DNA of 64,000 nt from Citrobacter sp. JGM124 (GCF_018257795.1 NZ_JAERJD010000009.1:62001-126000); one strand, 5' to 3'. Positions 26,908 to 36,639 are shown, numbered from the stretch's first letter. Numbers and translations: made by a program. The notes: a model not told the origin generated them from the sequence alone.

Positions 26908-27711
26908 GTGCATTACACTATCCATAAGATAATTGAGTTCAATACTGATGATTTTACGCTTGAACGGCTTAGTGAACCGTTTGCGTCTGTTACTCTGACG
27001 GTGACGATGTCTCGCTTACTTCAGTTTTTAATTGAGCATCACGGAAATAACGTGACGAAAGATGAGATTCTCAGCCAGGTTTGGGAAACTCATGGTTTAC
27101 GTGCATCAACACACAGTATGAATAAATATATCTCCGAGCTACGTCAAATGTTCAGAACATTGGGGGTAAGTGAGGAAGTGATTGTGACCATCCCGAGAGT
27201 GGGTTTTTCCATTCCTGAGACTGTCATGGTTTCGTTATTGGTTAGCAAGGGGGGGCTGGATGATTTGCCTGCTCCAGAAAGTATACCGAAGGGAAAAAGT
27301 TATTACTTTAATAACTACAGAGTAATTTTATTAATTGCGATGGTTGTCTTCTTTCTGGGGGCACTAATTTATACTTTCTACACTGATACTAATGATGGCG
27401 GTGAGGATATCTATACGACTGCCCAGGAAACTTATCCTATTGGTATGATCGATGCGTGCCCTGTTGTTGCTTTAAAACCTATTGCGGAAAATCTTAAACC
27501 GCGAAATATGGAAATAACCCGGGATATATTAAAAAGGCTTTCTATTACTTGTGAAGCAGAAAGTCTTTATTATGTTCGTTTCTCAGACGATGTTATTTAT
27601 CATCAGCCAGGTCGAGTGTTTCTTGCCGACTGTTCTATTAGAGACAGGAAGGCAGGGTCCTTGTCATCATGCTACAATTACTACGGGACCGATTATGAAA
27701 CGAATGACTAG
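26908..27711 (+). CDS. ToxR/CadC-family membrane-bound transcription regulator (MarT-like)
   Basis: A 267-aa one-component regulator. The N-terminal winged helix of the OmpR/CadC type covers about 5-108 (LIEHHGNNVTKDEILSQVW; IVTIPRVGFSIP). One membrane segment lies at about 133-152. The C-terminal 110 residues are periplasmic with several Cys that may form disulfides. The start is GTG at 26908, with GAGG eight bases upstream. The next gene, a FidL-like membrane protein, overlaps its 3' end, an arrangement known for marT-fidL of Salmonella pathogenicity island 3. Target genes are unknown. Confidence 0.82.
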   Translation: MHYTIHKIIEFNTDDFTLERLSEPFASVTLTVTMSRLLQFLIEHHGNNVTKDEILSQVWETHGLRASTHSMNKYISELRQMFRTLGVSEEVIVTIPRVGFSIPETVMVSLLVSKGGLDDLPAPESIPKGKSYYFNNYRVILLIAMVVFFLGALIYTFYTDTNDGGEDIYTTAQETYPIGMIDACPVVALKPIAENLKPRNMEITRDILKRLSITCEAESLYYVRFSDDVIYHQPGRVFLADCSIRDRKAGSLSSCYNYYGTDYETND

Positions 27712-28183
27712 AAATGAATTGATGTTACTGTTATCCGGATTGATTGCGGTAATTTCATTATTTGTAATATATATGTCTCATAATAGAGATGCGAATGATA
27801 AAGTTGATTATCATTGTTCAACATCATTTCGCATGCAGCATAATGATCCTGGTTTCGTTGCGCGCTTAAATATTTTTTTGCAGGTAAAACGAGATGGTAG
27901 CGCTTTTTTTGATATTATCGGTAAGGTTGATTACCTTGGTGAAATTTATGATGTGGCCAGAACGTATCATTTTAATTATCAAAAAGAAAGTGATTCAGTT
28001 TATCACCTGACCCAGATGAATATTTCACGGCGAAGCCCTGAAACGGTTGATGATAAGTTGATGAATAGCTTGTTTTTTAGTACCACTCAAGAAGGTGGGC
28101 AATATATGCGTGTGACCAAAATGAAAAATAGCTATGTTATTAACAATCTTCACTCACCGTTGTTCGTCTGTATCGTTAACTAA
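27695..28183 (+). CDS. FidL-like inner-membrane protein
   Basis: A 162-aa protein with one N-terminal membrane segment (about 8-27) and a periplasmic beta-rich domain (NIFLQVKRDGSAFFDIIGKV). It overlaps the MarT-like regulator gene by 17 bases. The open frame extends further upstream inside that gene, but the ATG at 27695 gives a sensible membrane anchor. FidL-type proteins accompany ToxR-like regulators, as TcpH or ToxS do, and may stabilise or modulate the periplasmic sensor. That role is inferred from pairing, not shown. Confidence 0.78.
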   Translation: MKRMTRNELMLLLSGLIAVISLFVIYMSHNRDANDKVDYHCSTSFRMQHNDPGFVARLNIFLQVKRDGSAFFDIIGKVDYLGEIYDVARTYHFNYQKESDSVYHLTQMNISRRSPETVDDKLMNSLFFSTTQEGGQYMRVTKMKNSYVINNLHSPLFVCIVN

Positions 28184-28197
28184 TTTATGTGAAAAAG

Positions 28198-28242
28198 AGC
28201 CCTGGAAAAAATTGATTGATATATTATATTTTCTCCAGGGCT
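28198..28242. terminator. Hairpin after the fidL-like gene
   Basis: AGCCCTGGA and TCCAGGGCT form a perfect 9-bp stem around a 27-nt AT-rich loop, 15 bp after the stop. No U-run follows. The remaining gap to the amidohydrolase gene (28243-28533) shows no gene. Confidence 0.45.
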
Positions 28243-28533
28243 TCAGCGATTGTCAGTTCTGGTCAGTTTATGAGAAATTATCAATGAAATAATTTTAAAT
28301 TGCTATTTAACCTTGCCGTGAAGGATAATATGATTCCTTTCACAGCGATGAAATAGGGAACTGGCTTGTCATTTTTTATAATCACACGTTCTCTTACATG
28401 AAATTTTTCTGTAACGCTGAGATGCCTGGATGGTATTACCTGCACGATATCGAGAATAATCGATCATACTGCCAGAACCATCACACAATGTGATCCCTAT
28501 TTTGAAGAGCAATGCCATAAGGAGTTTCGCCTG

Positions 28534-29988
28534 ATGTCAAATACTGCCACCACTTATCATCATCGTCATGAGCATGATGAGCCCTGTCTTTGTCACAGCA
28601 AGGCATTTATACGCATCAACACTGTTCTGACACAAGAAGCTGCCAAAGCTCCGCCGATTAGTGCCGCTACGGTCAGAACAGCTGTGCCTGATGCCATCTC
28701 GGCGAAGGGGCAAAACACAGCTAACACGCGTGATGTCAAAATACTTATTAACGTGCGTATTTTTGATGGTGTTTCGGATCAGCTGAAAGAGGGATTGCAG
28801 GTTGTTGTTCAGGGCAACACGATTAGCGCATTACTGCCTGCCCATACGCCACTGCCAGATGATGCTGAAGTAATTGATGGGCAGGGCGGGGTACTTATGC
28901 CAGGCCTGATTGATGCTCACTGGCATGCAATCATGGCCCGACCTTCCATGATGACAGCAATGACTGCTGATTTTAATTATATCCAGGCCCTGGCGATTGC
29001 AGAAGCGCAGTCAACGCTGTTGCGCGGTTTTACTACGGTAAGAGATATGGGAGGGCCTGTATTTGGCCTCAAACGTGCTATTGATGAGCAAATTACCGTC
29101 GGGCCACGTATCTATCCATCTGGTGCTTTTATTTCTCAAACGGGGGGGCATGGTGACTTCCGTTTTTTGCATGAAATACCACGTTCTGCGGGTACGCCAC
29201 TAAGTTATACCGAACAGGTGGGAATATCTGCACTGGCAGATGGGGCTGATAATGTGTTGTTAAAAGCACGTGAGCAACTCATGAAAGGGGCTTCCCAGGT
29301 TAAATATATGGCAGGTGGTGGGGTAGCCTCCATGTATGACGGTATTGATGTCACCGAAGGTTCCGTAGCCGAGATAGCAGCGGCTGTTACTGCCGCAGAA
29401 AACTGGGGTACTTATGTCACAGTGCATGCCTATACTCCACGAGCGGTACAAATGGCCATTAAGGGCGGGGTGAAGTGTATTGAGCATGGACAAATGCTCG
29501 ATGACGAAACGGTAAAAATTATGGCAGACAAATCCTTGTGGTGGTGTTTACAGCCTTTTTTGAATGACGAAGACGCCGTCCCAATGGCAACGCCTGCGTC
29601 ACAGGCAAAACAGCGGATAATGTCTGATGGTACAGATAATGCCTATCAGCTGGCGAAGAAATATAATATTAAAACGGCATGGGGGACTGACACTTTATTT
29701 AATGAGCATCTGGCGACCCGGCAGGGTGCGCAACTGGCAAAACTCAAGCGCTGGTACTCTCCGCTGGAAATACTTAAAATGGCGACCAGTGTCAATGGTG
29801 AACTGTGTGCCATGTCAGGCCCACGTAATCCTTATCCCGGTAAACTTGGTGTGATTACAGAAGGCGCATTTGCTGATATGATAATTGTCGACGGCAATCC
29901 TCTGGAAAATATAGAATTAATCGCCCAACCAGATGCGTCTTTCAAACTGATTATGAAAGAAGGGGCTATTTTTAAACATACCCTATAA
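28534..29988 (+). CDS. Amidohydrolase (imidazolonepropionase/prolidase-like) with His/Cys-rich N-terminal extension
   Basis: A metal-dependent hydrolase of 484 aa. The TIM-barrel metal ligands are all visible: HxH at 129/131 (LIDAHWHAIM), the carboxylated-Lys candidate Lys257 (QVKYMAGGG), His298 (VTVHAY), His318 (CIEHGQ) and Asp386 (AWGTDT). The C-terminal composite beta domain ends in FADMIIVDGNPLENI. The first 65 residues form an extension not needed for the fold, with YHHRHEHDEPCLCH at 8-21, a possible metal-binding patch. AAGGAG precedes the ATG, so the extension is translated. The gene is 50 bp upstream of ytcA-mdtNOP on the same strand, so it may act on the same compounds. Substrate unknown. 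Confidence 0.85.
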   Translation: MSNTATTYHHRHEHDEPCLCHSKAFIRINTVLTQEAAKAPPISAATVRTAVPDAISAKGQNTANTRDVKILINVRIFDGVSDQLKEGLQVVVQGNTISALLPAHTPLPDDAEVIDGQGGVLMPGLIDAHWHAIMARPSMMTAMTADFNYIQALAIAEAQSTLLRGFTTVRDMGGPVFGLKRAIDEQITVGPRIYPSGAFISQTGGHGDFRFLHEIPRSAGTPLSYTEQVGISALADGADNVLLKAREQLMKGASQVKYMAGGGVASMYDGIDVTEGSVAEIAAAVTAAENWGTYVTVHAYTPRAVQMAIKGGVKCIEHGQMLDDETVKIMADKSLWWCLQPFLNDEDAVPMATPASQAKQRIMSDGTDNAYQLAKKYNIKTAWGTDTLFNEHLATRQGAQLAKLKRWYSPLEILKMATSVNGELCAMSGPRNPYPGKLGVITEGAFADMIIVDGNPLENIELIAQPDASFKLIMKEGAIFKHTL

Positions 29989-30038
29989 TGCCTGGTTATT
30001 GACTGAATATTATAGACATTGTTCAGGGAGTTAAAATA

Positions 30039-30368
30039 ATGGAACATAAGACGGTGGCATCTCTGCATCAGTGTTATTTGAAACTGTGCAGTAGCTTATT
30101 GCGTCATCGCTCGTTATTCCTCATTTCTGTCAGTACGTTGGTACTGACAGGGTGTGTACAGGTGGGCGCACCTGCTTTTACCTTGGTCGGGTCTTTTATT
30201 CCTTACTGGATGGTATGCGCAGCGATAGGCCTGGTGATTACGATCATTGTGCGGATTTTTTTGATTAAAATCGGTATTGATGATGTGTTACCTGCGCGGC
30301 TTCTGGTTTATCTTTGTCTGATGCTTACGGTGTCATTCCTTTCGTCTTTGCTCTTCTTCATGGGCTAA
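30039..30368 (+). CDS. ytcA: YtcA-family small membrane lipoprotein
   Basis: A 109-aa protein with a signal containing a lipobox (LVLTGC, Cys39) and two further membrane segments at about 50-72 and 85-107. The layout and position immediately before mdtN match E. coli YtcA. GGGAG precedes the start. The long charged leader before the lipobox is unusual, but there is no internal Met to choose instead. Function in the pump is unknown; small partner proteins of this kind are common beside aromatic-acid-exporter pumps. Confidence 0.82.
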   Translation: MEHKTVASLHQCYLKLCSSLLRHRSLFLISVSTLVLTGCVQVGAPAFTLVGSFIPYWMVCAAIGLVITIIVRIFLIKIGIDDVLPARLLVYLCLMLTVSFLSSLLFFMG

Positions 30369-30371
30369 AAA

Positions 30372-31421
30372 ATGGATCATTCTCATTCATCAGGGTTGAA
30401 ATCTAAAATAGCGATTGCTATTGGAGTCATTATTGTTATCTCTGCTCTTGTTACTGGATGGCTTATTTTTCGTGAAAATACGCGCAGTCCGATGTCAGAA
30501 GACGCGGTGATTGGCAGTAATGTAGTGAAAATTAGCAGTGAGGTTCCCGGACGTATTGCGTCTATCAACGTAGCAGAAAACAGTCGGGTCAAGAAAGGCG
30601 ACTTGTTATTCACTATCGATCCTTACATCTATCGCCTTCAGGTTGATCAGGCCAGGGCTGATTTGCAGATGGCTGAAGCTGCTATGAATACGCAGCATCG
30701 TAATGTCATTGCTGAAAAATCTAACTCGGGGATCACTAACGACCAGATAGTTGCTGCGCGCACGAACTTGCAGTTAGCGACACAGACCTTGGCACGATTG
30801 TTACCATTGGAAACTAAAGGTTATGTAACTAAGCAACAAGTTGATGACGCGAGAACCGCCAAGCGTAATGCAGAGGTTATGCTGCAACAAGCGTTAAAAC
30901 AGTCGGTGGCAGCTGAAGCCCTGGTGAGTAATACTGACAGTACCGAAGCGTTAGTGAGTGCTCGCCGTTCAGCACTGGCTATAGCGGAAAGGATGCTGGC
31001 ACATACTGAAATACGCGCACCGCATGATGGATTAGTGGTGGGGCTCCAAACCTCTTCCGGTGAGTTTATCGTGCCAGACCAGGTCATCTTTACTCTGATT
31101 GATACAGAGCAATGGCATGCGTCTGCTTATTATCGCGAAACTGATTTACAGAATATTAAAATAGGTAGCTGTGCCACCGTCTATGTCCTGGCCAACCGTA
31201 ATAAAATGATCACGGGTCGAGTTCAGGGTATTGGCTGGGGGGTTCAGTCCGACGAGCAGATTAATATTCCGCGTAGTTTACCTTATGTACCCAAATCGCT
31301 GAATTGGGTACGTGTTGAGCAACGCTTCCCTGTCCGAATTATATTAGACAATCCTCCTCCTGATTTGATGAGAATTGGTGCAACAGCAGTGACTATTGTG
31401 CGAAATGACAATGATTGCTGA
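30372..31421 (+). CDS. mdtN: Membrane-fusion (periplasmic adaptor) protein MdtN
   Basis: A 349-aa adaptor of the HlyD/EmrA type that links an inner-membrane exporter with an outer-membrane channel. One N-terminal membrane anchor lies at about 13-33. The biotinyl-lipoyl half-motifs (SSEVPGRIASINVAENSRVK near 55 and EIRAPHDGLVVGLQTSSGEF near 215) flank a coiled-coil hairpin (about 85-205). A beta-barrel domain follows. It begins three bases after the ytcA stop and its 3' end overlaps mdtO. Confidence 0.9.
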   Translation: MDHSHSSGLKSKIAIAIGVIIVISALVTGWLIFRENTRSPMSEDAVIGSNVVKISSEVPGRIASINVAENSRVKKGDLLFTIDPYIYRLQVDQARADLQMAEAAMNTQHRNVIAEKSNSGITNDQIVAARTNLQLATQTLARLLPLETKGYVTKQQVDDARTAKRNAEVMLQQALKQSVAAEALVSNTDSTEALVSARRSALAIAERMLAHTEIRAPHDGLVVGLQTSSGEFIVPDQVIFTLIDTEQWHASAYYRETDLQNIKIGSCATVYVLANRNKMITGRVQGIGWGVQSDEQINIPRSLPYVPKSLNWVRVEQRFPVRIILDNPPPDLMRIGATAVTIVRNDNDC

Positions 31422-33297
31422 TAATTTAGGTCATTCCATGTTTCGCCAGGTTAAGGCGGATTTACGCTATTTTCCTGGGCGTTTTGCAATGGCCTGGCGC
31501 ATTGGTGTTTTAGCGGCACTGATGAGTTTTGTTGCCATGTTCTATGGCATTCCAGAGTCAGCGATTAGCTGTTATCTGATCCTCTTTATTATGAAGCCTG
31601 ATGCAGTAACCAGTATGATAATGGCTGTGGCTATTATCATACTGGTTACCGTGGTTGTGGGCGTGATTTTGCTACTTCTGCCGATGACTCTGGAATACGG
31701 CCCGGTACGGATGACGATATTAATCGGTAGTTCATTCGTTTTCCTGTGGCTTGGATCTGCCAGTCAGTTAGGGGAAGTTGGCAGCATTATTGCTTTGGTG
31801 ATCGCTTTTATTATGGGGCTGGTGGGTTATGCCCCGACGGGGGAAATTGCCACCAGGGCGATACTTTATGCCTGGCTGATGGTCGCGTCACCAATGTTAT
31901 TGCTACTGGCCTTTAATTATCTGTTTGGTCGTTCCCCCGTAATGCTGGTCTATGAAAGCCTGACGGAACGTTTACTGATCGCTGAAGCGGCGTTACGTGA
32001 CCCGGATATTAGCCAGATAAGACAGGTTCGCCTGCAACTATTGGATGATCAAAATGACCTTGCACAACGAGCCATGTTTGTAAAAACATTCCATCTCGGG
32101 CGTGGGGCTGAAAATAAATGGCAACCAGCGGCGGTTATCAATAGTTACCGTGTTTTGATGGCTATCTCTGAGCTGGCGGAAACATTGCCCGAAGCCGCGC
32201 GTAAGGAAATGGCTGACTGGTGTTCTGTCGCTGCAAAACAACTTAAAGACAGGCGAATACCCGAGATCCCTGTATGGTCACCGCTGATTGCTGATAATGA
32301 AGTGGCCAGTGCGTTGGCTGCATTCGCGACACCGGATGACAAGCCACTGCCAGGCGGGATCAAAATACCTTTCTTTGCCGCAGACGCATTAACTAACCCA
32401 GCACATCGTTTTTTTGCGCTTAAAACGACACTGGCGAGCCTTATTTGTTATCTCACCTATACCTTGCTGGAATGGCAAAGCATCCATACCGCCATGATAA
32501 CCTGCTATGTGGCCGTATTGGGCACTACCGGTGAAACAGTACATAAATTAGTGTTAAGGATCACTGGGTGTCTGATTGGCGCGACGATGGGGATGTTGTC
32601 GCTAATTTTTATTGTCCCGGGAATGGATGATATTGGTCAGCTGATGATTCTGGTCTTCATCGCATTGTTATTCTCCGCCTGGATTTCAACGGGGAATGAG
32701 CGTATTGCTTATGCCGGAATTCAGGTAGGGCTGGCATTTCTGCTGACCGTATTGCATGGATTCGCGCCGACTAATGATCTGGATACTGCCACCGGACGTA
32801 TTCTGGGCGTGCTGTTGGGTAATGTTGTCATTTACGTTATCTTTACCCATATTTGGCCTGTGGGTATTGTTGATTCGGTTCGTTCGGGTATCCGCAGTAA
32901 CTTAAAAAATTTATCGCTATTGGCTGGGTTACCGACGCAGGCTCGAATGCAGGTAACGTTGCAGGCCGCCCGTATTGAACAATCGGTCGCGAAGAATATT
33001 GAGTCATTACGTTTGGTCCCTTTTGAGCCGAAGTATTTACGGCCATCGAAAGAAGAGTATCAACGCCTTGCAGAAATATTGCTGGAAATTGATATCGCAT
33101 GTCGGGTGCTATTTTTACCGATGGAAAGGAATGCCGACGATCATGAGCGGCTACGAGCCCTGTGTAGTACTGACTTAGTTAAAGCTGAAGATCGTGTGAA
33201 TACTGACGTGGCTGAGGTCAAGCTTCCACCTGAACCTTTGGCTGCGCAAGATGCCCTAAGGCGTAGTTTAATCAGACTTGAGGGACTTCTGAAATGA
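31405..33297 (+). CDS. mdtO: Inner-membrane aromatic-acid-exporter-type pump MdtO
   Basis: A FUSC/ArAE-family exporter of about 630 aa (E. coli MdtO about 680). It has two blocks of membrane segments (about 25-170 and 340-485), each followed by a cytoplasmic helical domain. The second block carries the family stretch TAMITCYVAVLGTTGETVHK. It overlaps mdtN by 17 bases. ATGs at 31405 and 31411 are both possible; a TTG at 31396 is less likely. In E. coli, MdtNOP was linked to sulfa-drug and related compound resistance; by family, aromatic carboxylates or similar are likely substrates. Confidence 0.9.
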   Translation: MTMIADNLGHSMFRQVKADLRYFPGRFAMAWRIGVLAALMSFVAMFYGIPESAISCYLILFIMKPDAVTSMIMAVAIIILVTVVVGVILLLLPMTLEYGPVRMTILIGSSFVFLWLGSASQLGEVGSIIALVIAFIMGLVGYAPTGEIATRAILYAWLMVASPMLLLLAFNYLFGRSPVMLVYESLTERLLIAEAALRDPDISQIRQVRLQLLDDQNDLAQRAMFVKTFHLGRGAENKWQPAAVINSYRVLMAISELAETLPEAARKEMADWCSVAAKQLKDRRIPEIPVWSPLIADNEVASALAAFATPDDKPLPGGIKIPFFAADALTNPAHRFFALKTTLASLICYLTYTLLEWQSIHTAMITCYVAVLGTTGETVHKLVLRITGCLIGATMGMLSLIFIVPGMDDIGQLMILVFIALLFSAWISTGNERIAYAGIQVGLAFLLTVLHGFAPTNDLDTATGRILGVLLGNVVIYVIFTHIWPVGIVDSVRSGIRSNLKNLSLLAGLPTQARMQVTLQAARIEQSVAKNIESLRLVPFEPKYLRPSKEEYQRLAEILLEIDIACRVLFLPMERNADDHERLRALCSTDLVKAEDRVNTDVAEVKLPPEPLAAQDALRRSLIRLEGLLK

Positions 33298-34796
33298 AGA
33301 CGTCCATGGTGCGTATGGATAAAAAAATAGTCACAAAGATGCTGCTGGTCACAACCATTACTTCTCTGCTCAGTGCCTGTGTGACCGATTCGATAAAACG
33401 TGCACCAGCATCCCCTTCGACACCCTGGCAGCCTTCGGGAGCCGGCAAAACCACGGTGGTGGACTCTTTTGCTGTCCCGACAAATTTACAAGTACTGGAT
33501 GGGCAGCTAGCGCCTAAGATTGAACAAGGCCGGGCTTACACGCTACCGGAGTTGATTAACATCGCTCAGTTGGAAAACCCGGATACGCGAATTGCCTGGC
33601 AACAAGCACGTCAAGCTGCGTTGGCTGTGGGGTTAACCGAAACGCTATTTTTACCCATGATTTCAGCGAGTGTTGTTGGTGGGTATCAGCACACACGCAC
33701 ACCTTTGTCATCCAATATACTCGACAAAAGTGATCTGGAAACCAATACCAGTGCAGTGATCCCGGCGTTAGTACTACAGTGGCTGGTGTTTGACTTTGGG
33801 CAGCGCCGCGCATTATTACATGCGGCGGAGCATGCATCATTTGCGGCCAATATTGGATTTAACGGTATCCATCAGAAAATTATTTATGATGTTACCCGCA
33901 CCTACTATCAATATGGCGCAGCACAGTCTCGGTACAGAATAACCAAAGAAATGCTCGATAATAGCAAGCGTATCCTTGCGGCAGCAGAGGCTAAACGTCA
34001 ACAGGGCATTGGTACTTCACTGGAGGTAGCTCAGGCGACACAGTTGGTGGCACAGGCCGAGCTTAACCGTGTCGTGGCACGTGGGGCTGAACGGGATGCC
34101 CGGCAGGCATTACTGGCTTCAACAGGTCTGCCAGCAACCTCGCAACTGGGGGTAGATGCACAAGAGTATAAAGCCTCCTCGTTACATGTTGTTGCCCCAA
34201 CACAAAAAGTGATCGAGCAGGCGTTATCCCGTCGTCCGGATGTCCTGGCAAGCTATGCCTTAGCCCAGGCAGCCAAAGAGGGAATAACAGCAGCAGAAGC
34301 TGATTATTTCCCCAAAATAGTACTGGCAGGTGGGCTGGCAGATGCCCATTCCCGCTTTGATATTCAAGGGATGCCTTCTATCGGGCCACAAACCTCAGCC
34401 TCTAATATTTTACTGGCCGTGAGTGTGCCTATCTATGATGGCGGTATGCGCGCCGTGCGGGTCCAGGAAGCACAGTCCCGGGCGACTGCCGCACATGACA
34501 CTTTTGAGAAAACCCGTGAGGTTGCTGCCCGCGAAATCGTGGTCTCAAGTGACGTTCTGGAGTCAGCCATCGCCTCTAATACTGCAGCAGTTCATTTGGT
34601 AAAAACTGCACTTATTACCTATGATGCTGCTTTTGATGCCTATCAGCATGGGGTCGGGACGATCACCGTCGTAAATGAAGCGGCTAATAATTTGCTGCTT
34701 GCCCAGCAAATGGAGATCGATGCCCGCACCGCGGTGTTAGTGGCCGCAGCTAATCTTGCTTTCGTCATGGGTGAAATGACTCAGGCTCCTCGCTAA
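33294..34796 (+). CDS. mdtP: Outer-membrane efflux lipoprotein MdtP (TolC/NodT family)
   Basis: A 500-aa outer-membrane channel with a lipoprotein signal (LLSAC, Cys29). Two OEP repeats of long helices and short beta hairpins are seen, with repeat starts at about 85 (YTLPELINIAQLENPDTRIA) and 300 (VIEQALSRRPDVLASYALAQ). The ATG overlaps the mdtO stop (ATGA). It completes the tripartite pump. A G/C-rich imperfect hairpin (34808-34834) may end the operon. Confidence 0.92.
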   Translation: MKTSMVRMDKKIVTKMLLVTTITSLLSACVTDSIKRAPASPSTPWQPSGAGKTTVVDSFAVPTNLQVLDGQLAPKIEQGRAYTLPELINIAQLENPDTRIAWQQARQAALAVGLTETLFLPMISASVVGGYQHTRTPLSSNILDKSDLETNTSAVIPALVLQWLVFDFGQRRALLHAAEHASFAANIGFNGIHQKIIYDVTRTYYQYGAAQSRYRITKEMLDNSKRILAAAEAKRQQGIGTSLEVAQATQLVAQAELNRVVARGAERDARQALLASTGLPATSQLGVDAQEYKASSLHVVAPTQKVIEQALSRRPDVLASYALAQAAKEGITAAEADYFPKIVLAGGLADAHSRFDIQGMPSIGPQTSASNILLAVSVPIYDGGMRAVRVQEAQSRATAAHDTFEKTREVAAREIVVSSDVLESAIASNTAAVHLVKTALITYDAAFDAYQHGVGTITVVNEAANNLLLAQQMEIDARTAVLVAAANLAFVMGEMTQAPR

Positions 34797-34937
34797 AAAC
34801 GGTGGTTCCCCCCCAGTGATTAATACTGAGGGGGATGTCGGGCGGGTATCCTTTACGCATCATACTGGCGTAGTTGTTTTGACCCGTTGCTGAACATTTC
34901 AGATAAACACAGTTGTGATAAATGACTTAAAGACGCA

Positions 34938-35897
34938 TTAATCTTCATTCATAACATCATTTCCGGATGCATAACGCATGATGTTATTCTCTTTTTGTAT
35001 TAGCATCTTATCTGAATAATTTCTAAGATCGCTTGTTGCTATCATATGAAAATAACTTGCACTATTATTCCTGATGACCGATTCAGCAGCCAAATAGAGA
35101 ACTATCAGTTTTCTTCTGATTATAATTTCTTCTGCATGCTCTTTGGGAGATAAATGTTTCTTGTTAACATTTATCTCCCTGAGATTATCTTGGGATAACT
35201 TATAGTTACTGATTTTATCTATGATATAACTCAGTAACTCATGACGCGTATTCAGGTCTGCATTGAATGATTTATCAACAATACTTTTAATTTCTGACTG
35301 ACAAAATTCATCCAGAGCTTCATATATTTCTCTGCCTAACGGGAATAAAATATTTTTTGATACTGTTTCATAATAAATATTTCGCTGGCTGTCATGTGGG
35401 TATTTGTTATTCGATGCTGCCGGTGGGCAGTGAGCAGAATGAGCGACTGCTAAACCTTCCATTACGTTTGAGGCAGGCTGCTTTGTTATTGCCTGCTTAT
35501 GGTTCTCTGTTGCCATTTTTGTGGCAACGTCCTGATTGTGTTTTTCTGTATTTGCGTGGTGATTATTTTTTTTATGGCCGGGGCTAGATGTATTGAAAGC
35601 ATCGGCATTATTATTGACGCCGATATCCGTCGATGGGGTATATTTCTGAACCCCTGTTATCAATGTCTTCCAGACCAGTAAACATGCCAGTAAATCTATT
35701 TTATTGCTCGTCGCTGTATCTTTTGATGCATGCGCTGAACTGTGTACCCTATTGTAAGGTGTATTCTTCACCTTATTCAATTTTTCATAAAGAGCAGACG
35801 CATAGAGTTCATTACCATGTGTTTTTTTATTATGATGCAGATAAATATCATACAGACTGCTCTTTTGAGCCGACAATTCCGTAATGCTTTGTAACAT
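34938..35897 (-). CDS. Orphan hypothetical protein, 319 aa
   Basis: I do not recognise this protein. The first 85 residues are helical and polar (MLQSITELSAQKSSLYDIYL). A low-complexity middle (about 100-165) is rich in Asn, His, Lys and Thr (NNHHANTEKHNQDVATKMA). The C-terminal 140 residues are helical (GREIYEALDEFCQSEIKSI; EHAEEIIIRRKLIVLYLAAE). There is no signal peptide or clear membrane span. The start at 35897 has AGAGG six bases upstream; the frame continues 12 codons further without a better site. It is AT-rich, alone, and flanked by over 700 bp of AT-rich non-coding DNA. A secreted or effector-like role would fit, but nothing proves it. Confidence 0.7.
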   Translation of the reverse strand: MLQSITELSAQKSSLYDIYLHHNKKTHGNELYASALYEKLNKVKNTPYNRVHSSAHASKDTATSNKIDLLACLLVWKTLITGVQKYTPSTDIGVNNNADAFNTSSPGHKKNNHHANTEKHNQDVATKMATENHKQAITKQPASNVMEGLAVAHSAHCPPAASNNKYPHDSQRNIYYETVSKNILFPLGREIYEALDEFCQSEIKSIVDKSFNADLNTRHELLSYIIDKISNYKLSQDNLREINVNKKHLSPKEHAEEIIIRRKLIVLYLAAESVIRNNSASYFHMIATSDLRNYSDKMLIQKENNIMRYASGNDVMNED

Positions 35898-36639
35898 AGT
35901 ATCCTCTATAGTAAATCGAACTCTGTTTCTCAATTAAATTGGGTGTTCCTGGCACAGACTATCCACTATCGTATCGCCGTACCGGCATGAGCATTCTCTG
36001 CTGCTAAATAGTAGGTTATGTATCGCAAGGATCGTTTTTGAAATTAACATATTTACCTTTTTTAAATATAAATAAAAAGTTTCCTTACGATTTGTTGTAT
36101 CCTGGAAAGAAAATGTACTTTCAGTAAAGATATTTACTTAATAATGCAGGTTGTCCTTGTAAATGGAGTGATAAATGCGGGGATTTGTGAGGACTGTGAT
36201 ATGTTTTGAATGAGGCGTGGAATAAAATTATTAATTCAGCTTTAAAATTAGAAAGGGATACGATACCTTTATGAATGTTTGTTTTGTAAAAAATATTTTT
36301 TACAAAATAACTTGCTTCTGTAACGAGCCATTCTGATTCTGTAGGTGGCACATAAACGACGGCTCATAGATATAGTAATGTATTGAACTAACCTTGTATC
36401 ATCTATGACTATCTCTTTTTCCTGCAAGTGACATTTCGAGAGTGCATTTTTAATCAATGGATGATCCAGTACCTTTAAGAGAATAAAAAAAGGTCATTTC
36501 ACCGTTGAGTGAAATATTGTTTTATTTTTCTTATAAAAATACAAATAAAATATAATGGGATAGAGATGGCTGAATGCCAGAACATGCTTTTTTGGCTTCT
36601 CAATCTGAGCTAAAACCGCGCTATAAAAAGGTGATAATG
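35898..36639. other. AT-rich intergenic region, 742 bp, possible gene debris
   Basis: No supported gene. Two overlapping minus-strand frames at 36121-36351 and 36269-36457 could be pieces of one decayed gene, but neither is recognisable. The ygeA promoter presumably lies in the last 100 bp. Confidence 0.45.
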
